A stretch of DNA of 50,453 nucleotides from Clostridium sp. CAG:793 (GTDB lineage: Bacteria > Bacillota > Clostridia > TANB77 > CAG-508), in the NCBI GenBank assembly GCA_000433915.1, contig HF993644.1:1-50453 (forward strand). Reading direction: 5' to 3'. How positions within the stretch are numbered: the first letter of the stretch is position 1; the number at the start of each line of letters is the position of its first letter. The notes under the pieces were generated by a model. It was not told where the DNA came from. It did no database searches and worked only from the letters and a program-made list of their open reading frames with translations. The position numbers and the translations under genes were made by a program. Below, piece after piece: positions 7,151-16,515 of this stretch.

Positions 7151-8854
7151 ATGAAAAATAAATTATATGAAGGTCGCAAGTTAGATAATTTTAGAGAGCT
7201 TGTACACCTTTATAAGACTACATATAAAGATCAAACTGCATTTGAATATAAGTTAACACCTGACTCTTCTGAATATATTACAAAAAGTTATGAGCAATTT
7301 GCCTCTGATATTGAAAATTTAGGAACATATCTTCTTAAGAATAATTGCAAGAGAATCGCTGTAATAGGAAATAACCGCTATGAATGGTGTGTAACTTACC
7401 TTGGAACTACAACAGCTGGTCTTGTCATTGTTCCACTAGATAAATCTTTACCTGACAATGAAATTATTGGGCTTATTCGCCGTGCAAAAGTCGACACTAT
7501 TGTATTTGATAATAAATACAGTCATGTTATTAATTCTTTTACAGATGATAATTTATGTAAAAATAAAATTTGCATGGATACTGATTTTGCAGATGTTTTA
7601 AAACAAGGTGCTAATTTAGATCATACTATCTATGATAATGTTACTATTGATGAATCAGCAATGGCCGTTATGTTATTTACATCAGGAACTACTAGCATTT
7701 CTAAAGCAGTTATGCTTTCTCAGCATGCAATATGCACAGACATATATGGCCTTAGTCAAATGATTGATATTACTATGAAAGATAAATTTTTATCTTTTCT
7801 ACCATTGCATCATGTTTTTGAGAGTATCTGTACTTTTATGTTTGGCACTTCATGTGGTATAACTATTGCCTTCTGTGATGGATTAAAATACATTCAAAAA
7901 AATCTTGTAGAATATCATGTTACAGGATTTGTGTGTGTTCCTCTTATGCTCGAAATAATGTTTAAGAAAGTCGAAAAGACTATTGAAAAAGAGCATAAAA
8001 CTTTTATAGTTAATATTTTAAGAAAACTTTTCAGACATGCGCCAATTAATATAAAAAGAAAAATATTTAAATCTGTTATTGATGGACTTGGTGGTAATCT
8101 ACGTACAATTATATCTGGTGGTGCTCCTATGGATAAAACTGCACTTCAAGGGTTTAATGACTTCGGATTTGATATTCATCAAGGATATGGTTTAACTGAA
8201 ACAGCCTCTGTTGTAGCTGGTGAAAACAGTTTTAGTAAAAAAGTTGGATCTGTTGGATTTGTTCTTCCTACTGTATCTGTTAGAATTGATAATCCTGATA
8301 AAGATGGTATTGGCGAAATTGTTGTAAAAACAGATTCAATAATGCTAGGCTATTATGAAAATGAAGAAGCAACAAAACAAGTTCTTCGTAACGGTGAATT
8401 CTATACAGGTGACCTTGGATATGTTGACAAAAATGGATTTCTTTTTATCACTGGAAGAAAAAAAGATATGATTGTTTTAAAAAATGGTAAGAAAGTTTTT
8501 CCAGAAGAACTTGAGTCACTAATTAACAAACTTCCTTATGTAGCTGAAAGCATGGTATTTGGACATATTGATCATACCAGAACAGATAGAAATGATGATG
8601 TTGTATTATACTCAAAAATTGTTTACAACAAGGACTTATTAAAAGCAACATTTCCAGATATAACTGATAATATAGAATCATACAAAGCAGCAATTCATGA
8701 AGATATAAAAAATAAAATAAACAAACAAATGCCTGCATATAAATATATTAGACATATTATCATAACTGATGTTCCTTTAATTAAAACTACAACACAAAAA
8801 ATAAAAAGGAATGAAGAAATGAAACTTATCGAAAAAGACTTAGGCTCAAATTAA
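7151..8854 (+). CDS. AMP-binding acyl-CoA synthetase-like enzyme
   Basis: Member of the ANL adenylating superfamily, most like long-chain fatty acyl-CoA ligases: a carboxylic acid is adenylated with ATP and then passed to CoA. Visible motifs are the P-loop-type LFTSGTTSISKAVMLS near residue 176, GGAPMDK, the adenine-binding GYGLTETAS, YTGDLGYVDKNGFLFITGRKKD, and a C-terminal catalytic Lys in TTTQKIKRNEEMK. The P-loop has Ser-Ile-Ser where many members have Gly-x-Pro, which still fits the family pattern. The 567-residue length is normal. The start has a GAAAGGA site. The gene stands alone on the plus strand between the divergent riboswitch leader and a shared terminator. The substrate cannot be read from the sequence. 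Confidence 0.85.
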   Translation: MKNKLYEGRKLDNFRELVHLYKTTYKDQTAFEYKLTPDSSEYITKSYEQFASDIENLGTYLLKNNCKRIAVIGNNRYEWCVTYLGTTTAGLVIVPLDKSLPDNEIIGLIRRAKVDTIVFDNKYSHVINSFTDDNLCKNKICMDTDFADVLKQGANLDHTIYDNVTIDESAMAVMLFTSGTTSISKAVMLSQHAICTDIYGLSQMIDITMKDKFLSFLPLHHVFESICTFMFGTSCGITIAFCDGLKYIQKNLVEYHVTGFVCVPLMLEIMFKKVEKTIEKEHKTFIVNILRKLFRHAPINIKRKIFKSVIDGLGGNLRTIISGGAPMDKTALQGFNDFGFDIHQGYGLTETASVVAGENSFSKKVGSVGFVLPTVSVRIDNPDKDGIGEIVVKTDSIMLGYYENEEATKQVLRNGEFYTGDLGYVDKNGFLFITGRKKDMIVLKNGKKVFPEELESLINKLPYVAESMVFGHIDHTRTDRNDDVVLYSKIVYNKDLLKATFPDITDNIESYKAAIHEDIKNKINKQMPAYKYIRHIIITDVPLIKTTTQKIKRNEEMKLIEKDLGSN

Positions 8855-8863
8855 TATATGAAA

Positions 8864-8901
8864 AATAAAATCGCATAAATTAAAGTTTATGCGATTTTAT
8901 T
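8864..8901. terminator. Bidirectional terminator between convergent genes
   Basis: A 16-bp perfect inverted repeat (8864-8879 with 8886-8901, core AAATCGCATAAA) has a 6-base loop and A/T tails on both sides. It serves the synthetase on the plus strand and the RNase E/G gene on the minus strand. Confidence 0.92.
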
Positions 8902-8902
8902 T

Positions 8903-10069
8903 TTATCTACCTAATATGTGTTTTCTTGTTATTTCAAGTAGTCCCAGTTTAGTAAACTCAAGTACCTGAACTTTTGATCTATCACTTTTTATTTCTTCAA
9001 TCATTTGTTCTCTAACTTTATCTCTGTCTTCTCTCTTTTCCATATCAATAAAATCAACTACTATAATTCCTCCAATATCTCTTAGTCTCATTTGTTTTGC
9101 AATTTCCTTTGTAGCCTCAAGATTAACTTTTAATACAGTATCTTCTAATTGTTCTTTTCCTGTAAATTTTCCAGAATTGACATCTATTGCAGTTAGAGCT
9201 TCACACTTATCTATTGTAATAAATCCTCCACATTTTAGCCACACTTTTCTTTTAAATTCTTCAATCATTTCTATTGGTTCTACTTTTATAACTATATTAG
9301 ATTGTAATTTTGCATTTTCATCTTTTTGTTTTATTATATCTTCTATAATTTTTTTCGTTTTATTATTTTCAACTACGATTTCAAGACCATTAGGCTCAAA
9401 ATCTGTTATTAATTTTCCGATAATTCCATAATTGTTATACAATTCAGTTGGAACTATCTTTGTTTTTGCAGCCTTTTCTTGTATATACTGCCACCTATTT
9501 TTTAATTCATTTATCTCATCTTTTAATACCTTTTCACTAATGCCTATTGCTGAAGTTCTAATTATTGCACCATATTCACTTTCTAATATATTAGATACAA
9601 TATTTTTTAGTCTTTCTCTTTCATCTTGATCAGTAATTTTAAGCGATGTTGTCACAAATTTAGAATCTGGCATAAGGACTATATATTTTCCAGTTAACTT
9701 TATATCTTTAGTAACTCTTGAACCTTTTTGTGCATCACAGTCTCTTTTTATCTGTACTAATATTTTATCTCCTGGTTTTAATAAATCTTGTATCGAATAT
9801 TTATCATTATCCATATTCAAATTTCCAGTAACATTGCTTTCTTTAGGAACAATATCTTTTATATGAATTAGTGCATTTCTTTCTTCTCCTATATCTACAA
9901 AAGCTGCCTGCATTCCTTTAATTACATCTGTAACTTTTCCTAAATATATATTTCCTTCTAAACGTTGTTTATCTGACTCTTCCTGATATTCTTCAACTAG
10001 TTCATTATCTTGAAATACATATATATGTAATTTATTAACTATCTTTTTTATTTTTATTGTATTTTTCAT
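8903..10069 (-). CDS. rng: Ribonuclease E/G family endoribonuclease, short form
   Basis: Single-strand-specific endoribonuclease for rRNA and mRNA processing. The order is an N-terminal RNase H-like segment, an S1 RNA-binding segment (NIYLGKVTDVIKGMQAAFVD and NALIHIKDIV, residues 40-72), and the DNase I-like catalytic part. That part has the two metal-binding aspartates in TAIDVNSG (Asp296) and IIVVDFIDM (Asp339). The protein stops at 388 residues, right after LLEITRKHILGR. It therefore lacks the zinc-link Cys pair and the C-terminal domain of longer RNase E/G proteins. It is followed on the minus strand by a terminator and lies 12 bases downstream of pth. Confidence 0.88.
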   Translation of the reverse strand: MKNTIKIKKIVNKLHIYVFQDNELVEEYQEESDKQRLEGNIYLGKVTDVIKGMQAAFVDIGEERNALIHIKDIVPKESNVTGNLNMDNDKYSIQDLLKPGDKILVQIKRDCDAQKGSRVTKDIKLTGKYIVLMPDSKFVTTSLKITDQDERERLKNIVSNILESEYGAIIRTSAIGISEKVLKDEINELKNRWQYIQEKAAKTKIVPTELYNNYGIIGKLITDFEPNGLEIVVENNKTKKIIEDIIKQKDENAKLQSNIVIKVEPIEMIEEFKRKVWLKCGGFITIDKCEALTAIDVNSGKFTGKEQLEDTVLKVNLEATKEIAKQMRLRDIGGIIVVDFIDMEKREDRDKVREQMIEEIKSDRSKVQVLEFTKLGLLEITRKHILGR

Positions 10070-10081
10070 ATTTACCTTTTC

Positions 10082-10639
10082 TTAATTTAATTTATTCATG
10101 GCATTATCTATGCCATCTTTTATTATTATAGGCACAGCATCAGCTGCTTTTTTTATTGCAGGCTTTAATACATTATATTCATCTTCACTAAGTTTTCCTA
10201 TAACATGTTGAACTAGTAATTCTTTAAATTCAGGTTGTCCAGTTCCTATTCGTACATGAGGAAATTCTTTAGTCTGTAGTGACGCTATTACAGATTTCAT
10301 TCCATTATGAGTTCCTGCACCACCTTTTTTTCTTAGCTTTACTATTCCTGGTTCTAGATCTATATCATCATAGATTACAATTATGTTTTTATTATCAATC
10401 TTAAAATAATCTCTTACTTTTACAATAGATTCCCCACTCAAGTTCATATATGTTTGAGGTTTTAATAAAATTACTTTTTCACCTTCTATATTACCTACAC
10501 CATATACACCTTCAAAGTCTTTTTTATTAAATTCAATATTATATTTTTGAGCTACTAAATTTATTGCATCAAATCCCATATTATGACGTGTCATAATATA
10601 TTCTGGTTCTGGATTTCCTAGTCCAACTATTAAATACAT
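10082..10639 (-). CDS. pth: Peptidyl-tRNA hydrolase
   Basis: Releases tRNA from peptidyl-tRNAs dropped by ribosomes. The 185-residue protein has the full signature: GLGNPEPEYIMTRHNMGFDA with Asn9 and the catalytic His19, the middle block with PQTYMNLSGESI, the DDIDLEPG segment, and GGAGTHNGMKSVI. The length is normal. GAAGGGATAA precedes the ATG. It lies between tsaC/sua5 (21 bases upstream) and the RNase E/G gene (12 bases downstream), probably one operon of RNA-quality genes. Confidence 0.96.
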   Translation of the reverse strand: MYLIVGLGNPEPEYIMTRHNMGFDAINLVAQKYNIEFNKKDFEGVYGVGNIEGEKVILLKPQTYMNLSGESIVKVRDYFKIDNKNIIVIYDDIDLEPGIVKLRKKGGAGTHNGMKSVIASLQTKEFPHVRIGTGQPEFKELLVQHVIGKLSEDEYNVLKPAIKKAADAVPIIIKDGIDNAMNKLN

Positions 10640-10660
10640 TATTATTATCCCTTCTCTTTA

Positions 10661-11746
10661 TTATAAAACTATATTTTCACAAGCCCTTACTAATCTATTC
10701 ATTATGCTTAGTCCTAAATCTTTCTTTTCAACGCCTTCTATTATTGCTAGGCTCTTATTCATTTTATCAATTTTTCTTAATGATGAAAATACATTTTGAC
10801 TAATTTCTTGCATATTATTAATACTTCCTAATTCAATAAAATCTTTATCATCAATATCTATATTATTCTTATCTTCTTTAAATCCTAGCACACATACATT
10901 TTCATTAGAATGTATTAGTTCATTTACCTTATTTACCTGCTGTTCATCTCTTTTTACTAAAACACATTTTGTTTTAGGCGCATAATGTCTATATTTCATT
11001 CCTGGGCTTTCAACTTTAGTGTCTTCATTAACTTTTTTAAACAAATTATCACTTAATTTTACTTTTCCAATTACATTATATATATCATCTTCTGTTATAA
11101 ATCCTGGTCTTAATATTGTTGGTACTCCATCTATTACTTTTACAACTGTTGATTCGATACCAATCTTACATTTTCCTCCATCAATAATAACATCTAGTCT
11201 GTCTTCCAATTCTGCTTTTATATCTTCAACATTTGTTCCACTTGGTCTTCCAGATATATTAGCACTTGGGGCTGCTATTGGAATTCTACTTTGCTTTATA
11301 AGTTCATGAATTATACTATTACTTGGCATTCTTACACCTATAGTCTCTAGTCCAGATGATGCAGTATTGCAAATACATTTCTTCTTTTTTAAAATTATAG
11401 TAAATGGGCCTGGCATAAACGCATCTATCAAATTTTGTTCAACATCATTTGGCTGTTCTGCAATTTCAGTAAGCATTTCTTTGTCAGAAACATGTACAAT
11501 AAGTGGATTATCTGAAGCACGTCCTTTAGCTTCATATATCTTTTTGCAAGCTTCATCTGAAAATGCATTAGCAGCAATTCCATATACAGTTTCAGTTGGT
11601 ACAAGAATTAATTTATTGTTCTTCAATTCATTAATTGCAATTTGCAATTCTTTTTGATCAATGTTATTTTTCCAATCAAAATAATACTTCATTTTTATCA
11701 TTCTTTCATCGTTTTTTTCAACTATATATGATAACACTTTTTTCAT
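10661..11746 (-). CDS. tsaC: Threonylcarbamoyl-AMP synthase (TsaC/Sua5 type)
   Basis: Makes threonylcarbamoyl-AMP from threonine, bicarbonate and ATP for the t6A37 modification of ANN-decoding tRNAs. The YrdC domain shows LVPTETVYGIAANA, YEAKGRASDNPLIVHV, GVRMPSNSIIHELI and IAAPSANISGRPSGT. After a linker containing SPGMKYRHYAPKT comes the Sua5 C-terminal domain (to residue 361), so this is the long Sua5 form. The start is uncertain. The first ATG (11746) has no good ribosome binding site, and the ATG at 11701 or the one encoding MKYYFDW could be the true start. It clusters with pth. Confidence 0.92.
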   Translation of the reverse strand: MKKVLSYIVEKNDERMIKMKYYFDWKNNIDQKELQIAINELKNNKLILVPTETVYGIAANAFSDEACKKIYEAKGRASDNPLIVHVSDKEMLTEIAEQPNDVEQNLIDAFMPGPFTIILKKKKCICNTASSGLETIGVRMPSNSIIHELIKQSRIPIAAPSANISGRPSGTNVEDIKAELEDRLDVIIDGGKCKIGIESTVVKVIDGVPTILRPGFITEDDIYNVIGKVKLSDNLFKKVNEDTKVESPGMKYRHYAPKTKCVLVKRDEQQVNKVNELIHSNENVCVLGFKEDKNNIDIDDKDFIELGSINNMQEISQNVFSSLRKIDKMNKSLAIIEGVEKKDLGLSIMNRLVRACENIVL

Positions 11747-11778
11747 AATTTTTCAACTATAATTAATTTGTCATTTGT

Positions 11779-14379
11779 TTAGTTTTTATTTTTTAATTTT
11801 GGAAATTTTAATTTAAATTCTTTTCCATTTTTTAATCTATTTCGTAATCTCAAAGCAGCTATAATCATTATAACAAATAAGCATGTTAATCCAGCTATCT
11901 TCTTTACACCTGTTCTTGGCATGATAACTACATCATTTTTATCTTCATTATCATCAAGTCTAGTTTCTTCTACCCCATCTAATGATTCAACCTTTACATT
12001 ATTACTTACTGTACCACAAATATCTACACCATCTTTTTTAGTTAGTACAACAGTAAATTCCATTGTCTCATTTGGAGCTATTTTTGTAATATCATAATAC
12101 ATTCTATCAGCTGCAATAACCCAACCAGCATTATCCTCTATCATTGCCATATATCCATCTGGAATATAATCTATAATTCTAGCACCAGCTGCTCTCTCCT
12201 CATCATTGGTTACTTTAATCTTATAGAATATTTTACATCTAGATTTAGAATTAGCTTCACTTATTTCTGTTTCAACTTTTCCTATTTTATTTTTTAATTC
12301 ATGATAATTATCATTTACATTAGCATTTTGTAAATTCATTTCAATTTTTAGATTGAATCTTAATTTCTCATAGTAATAGTTTATCTCAACATTTTGCTTT
12401 CCTATTAATATTCCTCTTGCTTCTGGTCTTTCAACTAATCTATAGTTTTCAAATTCTTTTTCTTTTGTTTCATATACAGTTCCTTCTGTTACAGTATCTG
12501 TTATTACATCTAATTTTTCATGAGTATCTTTATCAATATAATTTACTACTATCTTACTTTGATGTACATAATAATAATCAATTTCCTTAGTTTCTCTATT
12601 TATTATTACTTCTTTTATCTCTGGCTCTTTAAATAATATGTAATCTTTAAAAGATTGAGGTTCTGTTTTTACTTTATCACCTTCAATTCCTTCTTTTTCT
12701 TCGACTTTAAGTTTTTCTCCGCTTGCTTTATCTATGTGATTTACTATAACCTTTCCTGTATGTTTATAATAATAATTTATCGTCTGTTCCTTTTTACTAT
12801 ATCTTGTTTCTTTTGGACTTTCAACTAGTACGTAATTATCAAAATTTCTTGCTTCTGATTGTACAATTTCTCCTTCTTTACCAGTTAATATTTGACTATC
12901 TAATATATCTCCTGTAATTTTGTCTATATAGTTCACTTGTGCTTTTGCATTACTATATTTGTATTTATACACTAGATTTAAATCATTATGTGGCATTACC
13001 CCATTCTTGTTTTCTGGTTCCGAAACGAGTGTATATCCTTTGACTTCCTTAGCTTCTGTCTGATAATTATCATCTTCACAGATTTTATTATTTACACTTT
13101 CTGCAATTTTGCTTCCATCATCCACATCAATGTAATCTACATTTAAACTATATTTATTTTTATAGTAAAAATAATAAGTTTGTAAATCTTCTGTTAAAGT
13201 TACATTATTTGTATTTGGTCTTTCACATATTACTTTATCAGGATATTGTTTTTCTTCTAATTCTATTTTTTCTCCAACAGCACCTGTTTTTAATATTGAG
13301 TCTAGTTCTTTATTAGAATATTTTTCAACATATTTAGTTTCAACTCCTGAACTTTGTAAATTGAATGATACAAATAGGTTTGATTCACCTCCAGCTCTTT
13401 CCATATAGAAAACTTTTAGAGTGTGTTTTCCTTGTGAAAGCCTTTCATCATACGGTGCTGGTCTATATACAGAAAAACTATCTGAATCATTATATGGATT
13501 ATATACACTTGAATAATATACTTCGTTTTTAGCAAAATTAATATTTCCTGTTTGTTTTATATGTACTCCTCCTAAATCAAGCACTAATCTATCATCAACA
13601 AACACCCATACATCATCATCACCTGAAAAGTTAAATACCATATCTTCATATTCACCTGTTGTAGAATTTTTTACTTTTCCATCAGTAGTCATATAAAAAG
13701 GTATCTCAAATTTTGCAGTAAAATACAAGTTTCTATTTGAGACATTTTCTGTATCATCTGAGCAACTATTAAATGGATAAAATCCATGTCTTTCACCTTT
13801 ATGTAGCTCAAATCTATTTTTTGATTCATTCTGCGTAACATGATACTTTTCACTATCAAAACTATAATATCCATTTTCTTGTTTTACAAATGGGAATTGC
13901 CAATTTTCTAAATACTTATTGTATGGTTTATTCCAGCCTGTTTCTTCTGGTTTTGCGAAAAAACTTGTCCCATTATTGTATTGATCTATTACTCTTAAAT
14001 TTCCATCAACCAACCATGATTCAACTAATTCCTGTGTAACTCCATCACATTCTGTATGTACATTATTACCTATAAAACCATTTTGAAATCCTCCTATTGT
14101 CATTCCTTCAGTTTGACCGAATAACATTGATTTTTTATCAATATTATCTCTTTCTTCCATTGATTTTGAATAATATTCTTCTGGTTGCATTCCTCTCATC
14201 TTAGCATTATATCTCTCTGGATTAATATCTGTCATTGTTACATTTACATATTTTACTTCGTCTTCTGTTAATGGTTCACAGCCACCAATACTAGCTGATA
14301 CTTTCGATCCTCCAATCGTCAATAATGACATAATTGTTGATAAAGCAACTATACTTTTGCCTATTTTTGTTTTGTTCAT
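11779..14379 (-). CDS. Large surface protein: fibro-slime domain, MucBP-like repeats, sortase signal
   Basis: An 866-residue exported, wall-anchored protein. Residues 1-30 are a signal peptide ending near KVSAS. A fibro-slime-type domain follows at about 200-345, with FNFSGDDDVWVFVDDRLVLD and LGGVHIKQTG. Next come about five tandem units of some 65 residues (about 350-680), each with a VNYIDK-like start, a YxLVExP centre and a YYY end, as in MucBP-type adhesin repeats. A further beta-rich domain precedes the sorting region. MPRTG at 820-824 is an LPxTG variant, followed by a hydrophobic span and an unusually long Lys/Arg-rich tail. Adhesion to mucus or other surfaces is an inference from the domains. 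A 0A box lies upstream at 14530. Confidence 0.88.
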   Translation of the reverse strand: MNKTKIGKSIVALSTIMSLLTIGGSKVSASIGGCEPLTEDEVKYVNVTMTDINPERYNAKMRGMQPEEYYSKSMEERDNIDKKSMLFGQTEGMTIGGFQNGFIGNNVHTECDGVTQELVESWLVDGNLRVIDQYNNGTSFFAKPEETGWNKPYNKYLENWQFPFVKQENGYYSFDSEKYHVTQNESKNRFELHKGERHGFYPFNSCSDDTENVSNRNLYFTAKFEIPFYMTTDGKVKNSTTGEYEDMVFNFSGDDDVWVFVDDRLVLDLGGVHIKQTGNINFAKNEVYYSSVYNPYNDSDSFSVYRPAPYDERLSQGKHTLKVFYMERAGGESNLFVSFNLQSSGVETKYVEKYSNKELDSILKTGAVGEKIELEEKQYPDKVICERPNTNNVTLTEDLQTYYFYYKNKYSLNVDYIDVDDGSKIAESVNNKICEDDNYQTEAKEVKGYTLVSEPENKNGVMPHNDLNLVYKYKYSNAKAQVNYIDKITGDILDSQILTGKEGEIVQSEARNFDNYVLVESPKETRYSKKEQTINYYYKHTGKVIVNHIDKASGEKLKVEEKEGIEGDKVKTEPQSFKDYILFKEPEIKEVIINRETKEIDYYYVHQSKIVVNYIDKDTHEKLDVITDTVTEGTVYETKEKEFENYRLVERPEARGILIGKQNVEINYYYEKLRFNLKIEMNLQNANVNDNYHELKNKIGKVETEISEANSKSRCKIFYKIKVTNDEERAAGARIIDYIPDGYMAMIEDNAGWVIAADRMYYDITKIAPNETMEFTVVLTKKDGVDICGTVSNNVKVESLDGVEETRLDDNEDKNDVVIMPRTGVKKIAGLTCLFVIMIIAALRLRNRLKNGKEFKLKFPKLKNKN

Positions 14380-14529
14380 ATAACTCCTTTTCTATTTTTT
14401 ATATTTTCCCTCCTTTGTTCTTCTTATCAATCTTCTGTATTATTGTCTCTTGGAAATTTTAGATTAAAAATTTCACGATAGAACTTTTTGAATAAAAATA
14501 AGTCACCTCTAGAAAATAACTTACTATTT

Positions 14530-14536
14530 TGTCGAA
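14530..14536. promoter_or_regulatory. Possible Spo0A box upstream of the adhesin gene
   Basis: TGTCGAA in the context TTTTGTCGAAATA matches the 0A-box core. It lies about 150 bases upstream of the surface-protein start. A reverse-orientation copy (TTCGACA) is at 14603-14609, inside the recO terminator loop. A 7-mer of this composition is expected a few times by chance in a window this size, so this is only suggestive. Confidence 0.35.
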
Positions 14537-14586
14537 ATAATATTTCTGATATTATTATAATCACATGTGGTATATTTTGTCAAGAA

Positions 14587-14627
14587 AAATCGTCTGTCAA
14601 AATTCGACATAATTTGACAAACGATTT
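14587..14627 (-). terminator. Terminator of the recO operon
   Basis: AAATCGT-x-TGTCAAA (14587-14601) pairs with TTTGACA-ACGATTT (14613-14627), giving two 7-bp stems with a small mismatch. A T-run follows on the minus strand. It overlaps the last codon of recO. Confidence 0.82.
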
Positions 14628-15339
14628 ATTCAAACTCTTTTTCTAAGCATTTATTTAGATATAATTTAGTTAAAATTTGAAGCTGTTTCTGATTACTTTC
14701 AGTCATTTCAAATGAAAATATTTTCTTTGGATCAGCCCAAATAATATACTTAATTGCCTTAATTGTACTATCTGATATTTCCATAGCGCCTTTATCTTGC
14801 TTACCACAAGATTCACATTTTAGTCCATTATCTTTAAAACTAAAATATCTTAGATTTTCTTTTTCTTTGCAAGTTATACATTTATCAATAACTGGTCTAA
14901 AACCAATTATACTCAATAATCTAAGCTTAAATATTGATAATATAAAATCTAGATTTTTATCTGACTCAGATATCATATATATCGTATTCAGTGTAAGCTG
15001 CAATATCCTATATGAATTTTGATTTTCATCTGTAACATCATTGATTATCTTTGCTACTTCTGCTGCATATTTTAATTTATCAATATCTAATCGTATATTA
15101 TAAAATATCTCTAATGGTTCACATGAATTAATATTATAACTATTTACTCCTTTATAAATTAGGAAATCTCCAAAGCATAAAAACTGCGTCCCTGCCATTA
15201 GATTGCTTTTAGGCTTTCTAGCCCCTTTAGCTGCACACCCTATTTTTCCTAAATCAGGAGTAAGAATCGTAACCATTTTATCATTGTCGCCCATATTACT
15301 TTGTGCTATTATAATTCCTTTTGTTTTTATAACTCCCAT
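14626..15339 (-). CDS. recO: DNA repair protein RecO
   Basis: Recombination mediator that helps load RecA onto single-stranded DNA in the RecFOR pathway. The N-terminal OB fold starts with GVIKTKGIIIAQSNMGDNDK and has LTPDLGKIGCAAKGARKPKS. The C-terminal helical domain has a zinc site, CITC and CESC (Cys154, 157, 175, 178). The 237-residue length is normal. AGGTAATGAA precedes the ATG. It follows era and yqzL on the minus strand, the standard order in Firmicutes, and ends at a strong terminator. Confidence 0.95.
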   Translation of the reverse strand: MGVIKTKGIIIAQSNMGDNDKMVTILTPDLGKIGCAAKGARKPKSNLMAGTQFLCFGDFLIYKGVNSYNINSCEPLEIFYNIRLDIDKLKYAAEVAKIINDVTDENQNSYRILQLTLNTIYMISESDKNLDFILSIFKLRLLSIIGFRPVIDKCITCKEKENLRYFSFKDNGLKCESCGKQDKGAMEISDSTIKAIKYIIWADPKKIFSFEMTESNQKQLQILTKLYLNKCLEKEFE

Positions 15340-15366
15340 TTCATTACCTGCAAAAATTAAAATCTA

Positions 15367-15531
15367 TTATTTCAAAAGCATTGTATTATTTATTTTTTCT
15401 TCATCTTCTATATTAAATTTATCAATATTTTCTTTAGTGTTTTTTATTGCCCTATCAACTTCCATTAATTCCATAAAAGTATTAATATCTCCAGTGTTCT
15501 TAAAAGTATTCCATGCAATTTGCTTTAGCAT
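15367..15531 (-). CDS. yqzL: YqzL family small protein
   Basis: A 54-residue protein. The N-terminus MLKQIAWNTFKNTGDINTFM matches the YqzL pattern of an aromatic W-x-x-F, then TGxIxTY/F, then acidic residues. The rest is charged and probably helical. An AGGAGAG site sits 5 bases before the ATG at 15531. Its place between era and recO is where yqzL lies in Bacillus and relatives, which strongly supports the call. Its molecular role is not established. Confidence 0.85.
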   Translation of the reverse strand: MLKQIAWNTFKNTGDINTFMELMEVDRAIKNTKENIDKFNIEDEEKINNTMLLK

Positions 15532-15591
15532 AAGTCTCTCCTATTCTTCAGTCTTATTTATCTTGTATATACAAAATTTCTAAAACATATA

Positions 15592-16488
15592 TTAGTCTTC
15601 TGATTTAAACTTCTTTACAATTATGTCATTATTAATCCAATCTTCTTTTACCTTAACCCATAATTGTAAATTTACTTTACATCCAAGCATATCTTCTAGG
15701 TCTTCACGAGCATATGTCCCTATTCTTTTTAGCATTGCTCCTTGCTTTCCTATTATTATACCCTTATGTGATTCTCTTAAACAAAAAATTGTAGCTTCAA
15801 TGTCGTAAATTTTTTCCATATTCTTTGTTTTTCTTGTTTTCATTTTTGTTGTTTCGACTAATATTCCATGAGGTACTTCATCTTGTAGTAACTTCAAAGC
15901 TTTTTCACGTATAGTTTCCTCTACAAGCTGTCTTAAAGTCTGGTCTGTATACTCTTCTGTATCATAATATGCAGGACCTTCTTTTAAGTTCTTTTCTATT
16001 TCTTTAGCAATTTCTTCTACATTCTTGTTCTGTCTTACAGACACAGGAATAATTGCTATAAAATCATAAAGCTCTTTATATTCATTTATTATTTTAGCTA
16101 ATTTTTCAGCATTTATTAATTCAATTTTATTTATTACTAATATAGTTTTTTTATTAGCTTGTCTAATTTTATCTAAAGTTGCTTCATCAACTCTAGGATT
16201 TTCTGCATCAATTACATACACAACTATATCAACATCTGGTATTGATCCTATTGCTGACTCAACCATTATATTTCCCAATTTAGATTTAGGTTTATGAATC
16301 CCTGGTGTATCTATTATTATTATTTGTGAATTTTCTCTATTTATAATAGCTTTTACATTTTTTCTTGTTGTCTGCGGTTTATTCGCAATCGCAGATACTT
16401 TTTCTCCTACTAAACTATTTATAATACTTGATTTTCCGACATTAGTTCTTCCTATAATTGTTACAAAACCTGATTTAAAACTTTCCAT
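15592..16488 (-). CDS. era: GTPase Era
   Basis: Ribosome-assembly GTPase that binds the 3' end of 16S rRNA. The G domain shows G1 GRTNVGKSS (13-21), G2 with the PQTTR segment, G3 DTPG (60-63), and G4 NKIE (120-123). The KH RNA-binding domain has the family-specific GIIIGKQGAMLKRIG. The 298-residue length is normal. AGAGGAGC precedes the ATG. It is followed by yqzL and recO in the same direction and preceded by a DUF3048 protein gene 27 bases upstream. Confidence 0.97.
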   Translation of the reverse strand: MESFKSGFVTIIGRTNVGKSSIINSLVGEKVSAIANKPQTTRKNVKAIINRENSQIIIIDTPGIHKPKSKLGNIMVESAIGSIPDVDIVVYVIDAENPRVDEATLDKIRQANKKTILVINKIELINAEKLAKIINEYKELYDFIAIIPVSVRQNKNVEEIAKEIEKNLKEGPAYYDTEEYTDQTLRQLVEETIREKALKLLQDEVPHGILVETTKMKTRKTKNMEKIYDIEATIFCLRESHKGIIIGKQGAMLKRIGTYAREDLEDMLGCKVNLQLWVKVKEDWINNDIIVKKFKSED

Positions 16489-16515
16489 TTAGCTCCTCTT
16501 TTTTTATTTTTTGGT

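Noticed and set aside
7676..7720. Damaged P-loop in the acyl-CoA synthetase
   Set aside because: Ser-Ile-Ser in the motif departs from the commonest sequence but still fits the general AMP-binding pattern, and all other motifs are intact.
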